21,857 nucleotides of DNA from IMG/VR virus record IMGVR_UViG_3300009610_000099, positions 1 through 21,857 of that record. One strand, given 5' to 3'. This document shows, piece by piece, positions 15,874-21,732 of this stretch. Each line of letters opens with the position of its first letter. Within the stretch, counting starts at the first letter, position 1. The translations under genes and the position numbers were made by a program. The DNA comes from a virus. The notes under the pieces are model-generated. The model did no database searches. It worked only from the letters and a program-made list of their open reading frames with translations, and was not told where the DNA came from.

Positions 15874-16925
15874 ATAACATCGTCGGGCACGTGACGGTCA
15901 TTGCCGGCGGGCCGCGGGTCGTGGCCGTCGGACCATCGACGGACCCCGTAACGACTCTGGGAGATCCCGGCGCGGACCGGCTCTACTTCTGGGACGACTC
16001 CGCAAATAAAGTCGGACTCCTGGAACCGGAAAGCACGATCACGATCACCGGCACGAAATTCGGCGTCACGCCGAACACGTTTCAGCCGGTTGATGCGACG
16101 CTGACGGCGCTGGCCGGTCAAGCCGTGGCGGCCGACAAACTCATCTATGCGACCGGGGACGACACGTTCGCCATCACCGGGTTCACCGCGGCGGCGCGGA
16201 GCGTGCTAGACGACGCCACCGTCGGTGATATGGTGAACACCCTTTTTGGGGCCGCGTCGGTCGGCACCGGCGGGGCGGCCCGCGCCACGTCGCCGATTTT
16301 TGGAACGGGCGTGGGCATCGACAATATTTTCGTCATCAACGGTGACAACAGTAATCCGGCGTCAACAACGAACGGCGGTCAGGTTTGCATCGTGACGGCG
16401 GCCGGCACGAACGGCGCCGGCGCCACTGCGGGCAAGGACGGGCGCAATTACATTATCCGTACCGGGGCCGGCGGCACGTCCGGGAGCGGGGTTGGCGGCA
16501 ACGGCGGCAACTTCTTGATCGGCCTGGGCGTCGGCGGGGCCGGCGGCGGCGGCAACGGCAGCGCGGGCGGCTTCAGCGTTTCCGTGAACGGCGTGCCACT
16601 ATTCACAATTCTTGGCTCAACCACCGACGTCTTCGTCGGAGAAAACTCACAGAACGTCTATATCGGCGGGTCGAACAGCGGCGGCGGCACGAACGCAAGC
16701 ATCAACATCGGGCAAGCGGGGTGCGATGCCATCAACCTTGGCAACGCCGGCGGCAATTGCTTCGTGAACGTACTCGGCCACTTCCAGATGGGCGACGATT
16801 ACAACAACGGCGTCGAACTCATTGATCCCGGCGCGATCATGCCCAGCGCGACGGCACGCGGCGGATTCGCTGTTTATCAGGGTGGCAACCTCATCGGCTA
16901 CGTGCCGATCTTCGCCGTGGCCTGA
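15870..16925 (+). CDS. Glycine-rich tail fibre or adhesin protein
   Basis: This 351-aa protein is a likely receptor-binding element. Residues 70-120 carry a pattern common in tail fibres: a TLTALAGQ helix, then ADKLIYATGDDTFAITGFT, then AARSVLDDATVGDM. Residues about 195-235 are over half glycine, with GGNGG and GGAGGGGNG stretches, like the polyglycine-II sandwich of phage S16-type adhesins. After that come repeated VYIGGSNSG and NIGQAGCDAINLGN strands suggesting a beta-helix. GTG 15870 overlaps the previous stop. Low-complexity glycine DNA makes this region prone to expansion and recombination. It closes the structural block. Confidence 0.75.
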   Translation: MNNIVGHVTVIAGGPRVVAVGPSTDPVTTLGDPGADRLYFWDDSANKVGLLEPESTITITGTKFGVTPNTFQPVDATLTALAGQAVAADKLIYATGDDTFAITGFTAAARSVLDDATVGDMVNTLFGAASVGTGGAARATSPIFGTGVGIDNIFVINGDNSNPASTTNGGQVCIVTAAGTNGAGATAGKDGRNYIIRTGAGGTSGSGVGGNGGNFLIGLGVGGAGGGGNGSAGGFSVSVNGVPLFTILGSTTDVFVGENSQNVYIGGSNSGGGTNASINIGQAGCDAINLGNAGGNCFVNVLGHFQMGDDYNNGVELIDPGAIMPSATARGGFAVYQGGNLIGYVPIFAVA

Positions 16926-16943
16926 CATCGAGGCCGGCAAAGT

Positions 16944-16980
16944 TTCCGCAAGCGGCCGGGTTTGCCGGCCGCCTGCGAAA
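16944..16980 (+). terminator. Strong hairpin at the end of the structural genes
   Basis: GCGGCCGG-GTTTG-CCGGCCGC forms eight perfect pairs. After one mismatch the stem continues for four more (CGCA with TGCG), and after another mismatch for two A-T pairs. It lies 19 bases after the fibre stop. No T-run follows, so a factor-dependent or partial terminator, or a processing site, is more likely than a classical intrinsic terminator. The rest of the 16926-17039 gap holds only the motif at 17028. Confidence 0.5.
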
Positions 16981-17027
16981 TCCTCCACGGGCACGCCCCG
17001 GCCAGCGGGTGCACAACTGTTTCCGTC

Positions 17028-17035
17028 CTAGATAC
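17028..17035 (+). promoter_or_regulatory. CTAGATAC motif, candidate late promoter -10 element (site 3)
   Basis: CTAGATACGTTC directly precedes the sigma-factor ATG at 17040. It matches the site before 2226 in 11 of 12 bases with identical spacing to the start codon. No Shine-Dalgarno sequence lies upstream of the ATG. A promoter here would place +1 at about the ATG and could make the sigma gene autoregulated. Confidence 0.5.
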
Positions 17036-17039
17036 GTTC

Positions 17040-17723
17040 ATGCTTTACGCCCCGCCCGCGGAACTCCGCCGAAACGTGCGACGCTGCAAACGAACGGGAC
17101 AGATCGACCACGCGCTGGCGCTCATGCTGATGAAGATCGCGCTGGAAGTGAACAAACGATGGCGATACATCCCCTGGCGCGAGAACGATGAATTCGTTCA
17201 GTGCGCCATGCTCTACCTGCTGGAAACCCGCGTACTCGACAACGCCGACCCCGACAAGAATCTCTTCGCCTACTTCACCGAGGTGCTGCGGAACTTCGGC
17301 AAAGCGCTCAAAGACCGGGCCATCAAAGAAGCCCAGGCCCGTTGGGATTACCTGGAACTCGTGAAGCAGATCGTGGTCGCGTCCCTCGACCGACGGAAAA
17401 ACCTGAACGACACCACAATGGAGGATTTGCATGCGATCGTTTCTTACGAAGCCGAACCTGGAGAAAATGACCCTGTTCCTCTCGATCGCGCTGACGATCA
17501 CCATCATGCTGTTGCTGGTCACTGTCGCGAGCTACAACGCCGGGCGACGCAACGAAGCGGCGCAGGCGCGGACGTCGCCCGCGGCCGAATCGGAGGAGAG
17601 CTACGCCGCGGCCGTGGGCAACTCGATCAACGACACCGCGGCGATCGAAGACGTGCCGGCCTGGTTCGACGCCAACGCCGAACACGCGGTCCAAGGAATC
17701 GGCTACAAGAAGCGCGCGCTTGA
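17040..17723 (+). CDS. T4 gp55-like late sigma factor (sigma-70 region 2 type)
   Basis: Residues 20-100 resemble T4 gp55 and other sigma region 2 proteins. The order is an ALALMLMKIALEV helix, then KRWRYIPWRENDEFVQCAMLYLL, an acidic NADPDKN turn, and the signature NLFAYFTEVLRNFGKALKDR, which parallels gp55's N-x-x-AY-x-T-Q segment. Such proteins direct host RNA polymerase to short late promoters without a -35 element. No region 4 is seen. From about residue 131 the frame runs 293 bases inside the next gene, and its product becomes Arg-rich (RRR-type), unlike real coding. The functional protein may effectively be the first 130-150 residues, or a stop may have been lost. The gene follows a CTAGATACGTTC motif and has no Shine-Dalgarno sequence. 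It could alternatively be a diverged ECF-like factor. Confidence 0.72.
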   Translation: MLYAPPAELRRNVRRCKRTGQIDHALALMLMKIALEVNKRWRYIPWRENDEFVQCAMLYLLETRVLDNADPDKNLFAYFTEVLRNFGKALKDRAIKEAQARWDYLELVKQIVVASLDRRKNLNDTTMEDLHAIVSYEAEPGENDPVPLDRADDHHHAVAGHCRELQRRATQRSGAGADVARGRIGGELRRGRGQLDQRHRGDRRRAGLVRRQRRTRGPRNRLQEARA

Positions 17724-18144
17724 ACGCCGGACTCGCATCATCGTCAACGCCGGCGTCCGCGAAGCCGGCCAGCAGTTCCTGGCTGCGATCGTCATTCAGC
17801 CCGGCGCTGTCAACGAAGTCGGCGCGCCGGTCTACACCCTCGACCGCTCGAAGCTCATCAACATCGACCAGGAGAAGCTGAAGCGTTGGGCCGCCATCGC
17901 GCTGGTCGTACTGCAGTTCGTCGAGCCCTTCGTTCCGCCGCCCTACAACTTCGCCGTCCACGCCGCGGTCATGCTGCTGAAGCTGTACCTGGCCGAAGAC
18001 GAGCCGATCCTCCGCACCTTCTTCGTCGCCGGCGGCCCGCCAGACGGCCGCATCCAGCCCTCCTATTGCGTCCGCGTGTGTGATTGTCCGGCTCGATGGC
18101 GACTTGAACGCTGTAATGGCTTCGGGTTTGCGACCGCGGCCTGA
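17431..18144 (+). CDS. Unknown membrane protein
   Basis: This 237-aa protein starts at an ATG 6 bases after GGAGG (17420-17424). An N-terminal transmembrane or signal-anchor helix lies at residues 14-34 (LFLSIALTITIMLLLVTVASY). A polar region and a second hydrophobic region near 152-185 (WAAIALVVLQFVEPF; FAVHAAVMLLKLYLAE) follow. The last 35 residues (Cys-containing, PSYCVRVCDCPARW) look less regular. It lies between the sigma gene and the secreted papain-like protein, so a role in the late or lysis module is plausible. Not recognised as a known holin or spanin. Confidence 0.65.
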   Translation: MRSFLTKPNLEKMTLFLSIALTITIMLLLVTVASYNAGRRNEAAQARTSPAAESEESYAAAVGNSINDTAAIEDVPAWFDANAEHAVQGIGYKKRALERRTRIIVNAGVREAGQQFLAAIVIQPGAVNEVGAPVYTLDRSKLINIDQEKLKRWAAIALVVLQFVEPFVPPPYNFAVHAAVMLLKLYLAEDEPILRTFFVAGGPPDGRIQPSYCVRVCDCPARWRLERCNGFGFATAA

Positions 18145-18155
18145 AATCCGGGCGG

Positions 18156-18163
18156 CTAAATAC
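18156..18163 (+). promoter_or_regulatory. CTAAATAC motif, candidate late promoter -10 element (site 4)
   Basis: CTAAATAC differs from the other three sites by one base (G to A) and contains TAAATA, the 3' part of the T4 late promoter TATAAATA. It lies 2 bases before an in-frame GTG (18166) and 23 bases before ATG 18187 of the papain-like gene. There is no Shine-Dalgarno sequence between. It would drive the small-membrane-protein cassette. Confidence 0.45.
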
Positions 18164-18186
18164 GAGTGTCTCCTTTCGAGCACGTC

Positions 18187-19698
18187 ATGACCCGCCTGTA
18201 CTCCACCCTGCTGATCGCGGCGATCGGCTTTAGCTGCACTTCTTGGTCGATCGCCGCGATCGGCGCCGCCGAGGCCTTCTCGCCGGCGAAGGGACCGATC
18301 TCCGCCAGCGGCAAGCCGGCGACGATCGACGTGCCGGCGAACCTGCACATCAAAAACCTCTCCGGCTCCGACGGCCTCGGTCTCTGCGTGTTCACGAGCG
18401 TCGAGCTTTCCGCACGCTGGCAGAACGTCACTGAGTTCGACGGCTTTCAAAAGTGGATGACGCGCCGGCCCGGCGGCGGCTCCCCGAATAAGCTCGACAA
18501 GATGATTGCCCTTTTCGCCCAGGAGAAGGGTCTGCCCGCTCCACTCTACATTCAGCACACCGGCGGCGACGAGACCCTGCTCGAGCTGGCGCTCATCACC
18601 GGCCGCATGCCCTCCGTCACCTACGCCGGCCGCGACGACTTTTACCGTCCTTCGCCGCGGAATCCCAGCGGACGAATCGCGCACATGGTCAACCTCGCCC
18701 ACCTCGACGCAACCGAAGCCGCCATCATCGACAACAACCGACCCGGCGTCTGGGTTTGGATGACGCGCGCCGAGTTCCTGCAGCGCTGGCGCGACATGGA
18801 CGGTGGTTGGGCCGTGGTGCTGCTGGCGCCGCCCCCGCCGCCACCGGCGACGTCGCCGCAGCGGATGTTCGGGCAAACCGCCGGACCGAGCGCAGGAAAT
18901 TATTTTTGGTACGGTCCCTATGGTGAGGGCGACGGCCGTTCTTGGCAGCTGAGAGAAGTTTTCTGCAACAGCAACGGCTGCAGCTACCGCTCCATCGGCT
19001 TGCTCGACTTCACGGGCTGGTATCCCCGGGGCGGCGAATGCCTCCCCGTCCGTGATTGCCCGAAACTTCCACCGGCTGCCTACCTCGCGATCAAACCCCT
19101 CGACCCGCCGGCCGCGGCCGACGTCGCGCCGCCGGCGATCGAGAATTACGGCATCGAACTCGACAAGGTCCACCAGGGCAAACGCTATTCGATCTCCGGA
19201 TTCGAAGTCGATCGCGATTCAGCCATGGCCGCCATGACGTCGCTTGCCAACGACAGCGGCCGTTACCACCTCTCGATCGTCAGCGACGACGACGCGGCCC
19301 GCCGCGCCGCCCTGCAGGCGATCGCCATGGAACCGGCCCTGGCCGCGTTCCGCGACAAGGTCCACGTGCAGAGCTACCGGTCGACCGATTGGCCCGTGCA
19401 ATTGCGTTCGCTCAAGTCCGGTCTCACCGTGCAGAAGCCGCGGATCGCCGGCGGCGCCGTCGTGTGGCAGTCGCCCGACTTCACGCCGGCGATGATCGCT
19501 GAAGGCCTGAAGTACACCGACCCGAACTTCTCGCCGCCGAAGCCGATGCCGGCGCCGCCCTCCCCTGCCCCGTCGCCGCCGGGACCGGCGAACCCGAACA
19601 CCCCGTCGCCGGCGACGCCTCCGATCAACGGCAAGGTGCTGCTGATCCTGATTGGCGTCGCCCTTCTTTACTTTCAACTCCGCAACACCCGGACCTGA
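18187..19698 (+). CDS. Secreted, C-terminally membrane-anchored papain-like (C39-like) protein
   Basis: Numbered from ATG 18187 (503 aa; an in-frame GTG at 18166 adds seven), the order is as follows. A signal peptide covers about 1-30 (LYSTLLIAAIGFSC, cleavage likely near AAEA). A peptidase-like domain follows, with candidate Cys67 in GLGLCVFTS, His166 in AHMVNLAHLD and D182/N183/N184 in IIDNNRPG. This Cys-His-Asx order fits the papain/C39 fold. A Pro-rich break (PPPPPP, near 216-222) leads to a Cys-containing segment. A second alpha/beta domain spans about 315-455, then a long Pro-rich linker, and a final transmembrane helix near 484-500 (VLLILIGVALLYF). It appears built to work outside the inner membrane while tethered to it. 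It could cleave peptidoglycan peptides or an envelope protein. The catalytic assignment is by eye, and an inactive structural role is possible. Confidence 0.7.
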   Translation: MTRLYSTLLIAAIGFSCTSWSIAAIGAAEAFSPAKGPISASGKPATIDVPANLHIKNLSGSDGLGLCVFTSVELSARWQNVTEFDGFQKWMTRRPGGGSPNKLDKMIALFAQEKGLPAPLYIQHTGGDETLLELALITGRMPSVTYAGRDDFYRPSPRNPSGRIAHMVNLAHLDATEAAIIDNNRPGVWVWMTRAEFLQRWRDMDGGWAVVLLAPPPPPPATSPQRMFGQTAGPSAGNYFWYGPYGEGDGRSWQLREVFCNSNGCSYRSIGLLDFTGWYPRGGECLPVRDCPKLPPAAYLAIKPLDPPAAADVAPPAIENYGIELDKVHQGKRYSISGFEVDRDSAMAAMTSLANDSGRYHLSIVSDDDAARRAALQAIAMEPALAAFRDKVHVQSYRSTDWPVQLRSLKSGLTVQKPRIAGGAVVWQSPDFTPAMIAEGLKYTDPNFSPPKPMPAPPSPAPSPPGPANPNTPSPATPPINGKVLLILIGVALLYFQLRNTRT

Positions 19699-19700
19699 CG

Positions 19701-20009
19701 ATGAACCTCGACGAAATTCTCCTGCAGCTTCAAGCGCACGGCACCTGGGGCTGGGTGCTGGCCGTCGCGATCGTCGCCCTCTCCGCACTGCGGAAGTCGC
19801 GGTCGCCGGCGACGCCGGTTTCGCCGCCGCCGAGCCCAACACCCGCGGTTCAGGTCGCGAGTGCCGGCGGCGGCATTGAAGTCAGCTACGCCCAGGCCCT
19901 CCTGGAGCAGCACGCGGCTCTAGTCACTGCCGCCGCTGCAGAGCGTAAGCGCCTCAAGACTGAACTGGGCACGCTCGTCTCCATCACCGGCATCGCACCG
20001 CTCGATTAG
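19701..20009 (+). CDS. Small single-pass membrane protein
   Basis: This 102-aa protein has a short helix, a transmembrane segment at about 15-31 (WGWVLAVAIVALSAL), then a Pro-rich stretch (SPPPSPTPA) and a C-terminal Ala-rich helix likely to form a coiled coil (AQALLEQHAALVTAAAAERK). Its start is two bases after the stop of the papain-like gene, so the two are surely co-expressed. A short amino-terminal membrane anchor with a helical outer part could serve as a holin partner or spanin-like element, but no family is recognised. Confidence 0.7.
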   Translation: MNLDEILLQLQAHGTWGWVLAVAIVALSALRKSRSPATPVSPPPSPTPAVQVASAGGGIEVSYAQALLEQHAALVTAAAAERKRLKTELGTLVSITGIAPLD

Positions 20010-20044
20010 TCAGTCCCAATTTTAGAACCCCAAGGAGACCTGCC

Positions 20045-20218
20045 ATCGAAACGATTCTCAGCCTGGTGAAGTTCGACTTCCTGAAAGGCTATCGCACAAT
20101 GGCTGCGGCCGCGGCCGCGATCGCCGGCGGCGTCGTCTTTCTCGTCGACGGCAACACCGCCGGCGGCATCCAGTCCATCGCCCTGGGCCTCGGCCTCCTC
20201 GGCGTCCGCTTCAAGTGA
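20045..20218 (+). CDS. Tiny hydrophobic membrane protein with probable ATC start
   Basis: A perfect AAGGAGA (20032-20038) lies 6 bases before ATC 20045, from which the frame encodes (M)ETILSLVKFDFLKGYRT and then a hydrophobic Ala/Gly-rich segment to the C-terminus (57 aa). The next candidate starts, GTG 20066 and ATG 20099, are too far from that Shine-Dalgarno sequence. ATC is a very rare initiator; an ATG-to-ATC error or mutation is possible. The hydrophobic half (residues 19-57, AAAAAIAGGVVFLVDG and GLGLLGV) could form two short membrane helices. Small holin-like by size, function unproven. Confidence 0.55.
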   Translation: METILSLVKFDFLKGYRTMAAAAAAIAGGVVFLVDGNTAGGIQSIALGLGLLGVRFK

Positions 20219-20319
20219 CCGACCTCGCCATGCTCAGGGTCGGCCTCTGCGTCGGTTTCTTCATCGGCGTGGCCTTCACCATCGGCGTGACCGAGCTGTT
20301 CAACAACGACTGCGATTGA
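20215..20319 (+). CDS. Micro membrane protein (34 aa)
   Basis: GTG 20215 overlaps the preceding TGA (GTGA). The product is almost entirely one transmembrane helix (about residues 7-29, LRVGLCVGFFIGVAFTIGV) with a short acidic tail ending NNDCD. Tight coupling with neighbours and a clean hydrophobic pattern argue that it is real despite its size. Function unknown. Confidence 0.55.
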   Translation: MTDLAMLRVGLCVGFFIGVAFTIGVTELFNNDCD

Positions 20320-20321
20320 AG

Positions 20322-20462
20322 ATGACCACCACCGACCCGGACAACGCCATGCCAAAGAGCAAAGCCGAAGCGATCACCTCGTACATCTGCTCCATGATCG
20401 TCAAGCTGGCCTTCCTGGGCCTGCTCGCTGTTGTCGCAATTTACGGTTGCAATCGCCATTAA
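20322..20462 (+). CDS. Micro membrane protein (46 aa)
   Basis: ATG 20322 lies two bases after the previous stop. A polar N-terminus (TTTDPDNAMPKSKAEA) is followed by one transmembrane helix at about 19-41 (ICSMIVKLAFLGLLAVVAIY) and a short CNRH end. ATG 20349 is an alternative shorter start. Unknown function; part of the run of micro membrane proteins. Confidence 0.55.
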   Translation: MTTTDPDNAMPKSKAEAITSYICSMIVKLAFLGLLAVVAIYGCNRH

Positions 20463-20474
20463 CTGGAGATCCGG

Positions 20475-20648
20475 ATGAAAGCGCGTACTCTGCTGAGGGA
20501 CTTTTTAATTTCGTTGACCGCGACGCTCCTCGTGGGAATGATCTGCAGCACGATCTACCTTTGCCACGAGAAGTGTCCGTGTGACAGGGGCGGCGACGGC
20601 GTCAGCGGCTGTCCCTGCAGCAAGCTGTGCGAGTGCAAGAGACGGTGA
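20475..20648 (+). CDS. Micro membrane protein with Cys-rich tail (57 aa)
   Basis: GGAG (20465-20468) lies 6 bases before the ATG. An N-terminal transmembrane helix at about 10-30 (FLISLTATLLVGMICSTIY) is followed by a tail with eight Cys in 28 residues, in CxC and CPC patterns (KCPCDRGGDG; GCPCSKLCECKRR). The tail could bind metal or form disulphides outside the membrane. This is the last gene before the intrinsic terminator. No family is recognised. Confidence 0.6.
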   Translation: MKARTLLRDFLISLTATLLVGMICSTIYLCHEKCPCDRGGDGVSGCPCSKLCECKRR

Positions 20649-20700
20649 TTTGCTTTCGACGGTGACCCGTTCTAACTGTTGTGGGAAGGCTCCGTTGGTT

Positions 20701-20736
20701 GCCCGCCGGCGTCCCCGAACGCCGGCGGGCGTTTTT
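20701..20736 (+). terminator. Intrinsic terminator closing the late operon
   Basis: GCCCGCCGGCGT (20701-20712) pairs perfectly over 12 bases with ACGCCGGCGGGC (20719-20730) around the loop CCCCGA, and is followed by GTTTTTG. This is a textbook Rho-independent terminator on the plus strand, 52 bases after the last micro membrane gene. The remainder of the 20649-20844 gap holds the repeats listed next. Confidence 0.92.
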
Positions 20737-20751
20737 GTTCATGGCCACACT

Positions 20752-20835
20752 CGGCATTTCTGGCGATGGCGGATCCTCTCGGCATTTCTGGCGATGATCG
20801 ATCGACACTTGACGGCCACGGCATTTCTGGCGATG
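20752..20835 (+). repeat. Three direct copies of a 17-bp repeat before the methyltransferase gene
   Basis: CGGCATTTCTGGCGATG occurs exactly at 20752-20768, 20780-20796 and 20819-20835, at spacings of 28 and 39 bases. The first copy is out of frame with the other two, so it is not a protein repeat. The third copy lies between a TTGACG (20809-20814) and a weak -10-like GATGCT (20832-20837), just before ATG 20845. This suggests an operator array or iteron-like binding sites controlling the methyltransferase. The binding protein is not in the window as far as I can tell. Confidence 0.8.
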
Positions 20836-20844
20836 CTACCAGGT

Positions 20845-21732
20845 ATGAACTTCCCCGGCAGCAAACAATCGGCGGGCGTCTGGCAGCGGCTCATCAACTT
20901 GATGCCGCCCCATTCCGTCTACATCGAGGCGTTCCTTGGCAGCGGCACTCTGATGCGTATGAAGCGGCCGGCGCGACTTAACATCGGGCTCGATTTAGAT
21001 CCGGCCTCGTTGAAACTGGCGGTGTCAGCTGAGCCGTTCCGCGGGCCCCACACGGTGAAAACAGCGATGGTGGACGCCGTTGCTGCAGCCACGGCAATTA
21101 TGCCGAGGTCGGCCGCTCTCGCCGGGAAAGGCGATGCTCGAGCACACTTCGCGTTCTTCCGCGGCGACGGCATCGAGTTCCTCGAACGTTACCCTTTCAC
21201 CGGCGACGAACTCGTCTATTGCGATCCGCCGTACCTGCTGAGCACCCGGTCGCGTAAGCGCATTTACCGCTACGAAATGTCCGACGTCGCCCACGCCAGA
21301 TTCGTCGAGGCCGCCGGCAAGTGCCCGGCCCACGTGATGATCTCCGGCTATTGGTCAAAACTGTACGCGGAGCGATTGGCCGGCTGGCGCTCGATCAAGT
21401 ATCAGGTGATGACGCGCGGGGGCCTGCGGACGGAATGGCTCTGGTTCAATTTCCCGCGGCCACGGCGCTTGCACGATTACGACCAGGTCGGCCAAGACTT
21501 CCGATCCCGCGAGTGCATTCGGCGCAAGGCCGGGCGCTGGGTCGCGAAGCTCGGGAGACTGCCGTCCCTGGAACGGAATGCGATGCTCGCGCTGATCGAG
21601 GTCCTATGGCAGCCGCGCCTGGGTTTCCGGCGTCGCGAAATGATCCGCCGCAAGATCGAGCGATTGACGGGGGGCCTTGGCCGGCTCGAAGAGTTGGAAC
21701 GCAACGCGATCATCAACGCGTTGCGCGGATAA
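20845..21732 (+). CDS. D12-class (Dam-like) DNA N6-adenine methyltransferase
   Basis: This enzyme transfers a methyl group from S-adenosylmethionine to adenine in DNA. From ATG 20845 (295 aa) it shows FPGSK (3-7), the SAM-binding EAFLGSGT (about 29-36) and the catalytic DPPY (127-130), the order of Dam-like enzymes. Behind the catalytic domain is a basic C-terminal extension with two copies of a helical unit of about 34 residues, at roughly 220-253 and 262-295: R-x-RE-x-IRRK, then LGRL and LERNA. ATG 20833 is an alternative start inside the third repeat copy. No restriction enzyme gene lies beside it, so protection of phage DNA or regulation is more likely than a complete restriction-modification system. 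It has its own promoter region after the terminator. Confidence 0.85.
   Translation: MNFPGSKQSAGVWQRLINLMPPHSVYIEAFLGSGTLMRMKRPARLNIGLDLDPASLKLAVSAEPFRGPHTVKTAMVDAVAAATAIMPRSAALAGKGDARAHFAFFRGDGIEFLERYPFTGDELVYCDPPYLLSTRSRKRIYRYEMSDVAHARFVEAAGKCPAHVMISGYWSKLYAERLAGWRSIKYQVMTRGGLRTEWLWFNFPRPRRLHDYDQVGQDFRSRECIRRKAGRWVAKLGRLPSLERNAMLALIEVLWQPRLGFRRREMIRRKIERLTGGLGRLEELERNAIINALRG

Noticed and set aside
17323-19173. Minus-strand open frame of about 616 codons
   Set aside because: It lies opposite two supported plus-strand genes, is very Arg/Gly/Val-rich and has no family motif; antisense shadow.
20581-20844. Upstream extension of the methyltransferase frame
   Set aside because: It would run through the Cys-rich micro gene, the intrinsic terminator and the repeats; the conserved FPGSK motif begins right after ATG 20845.
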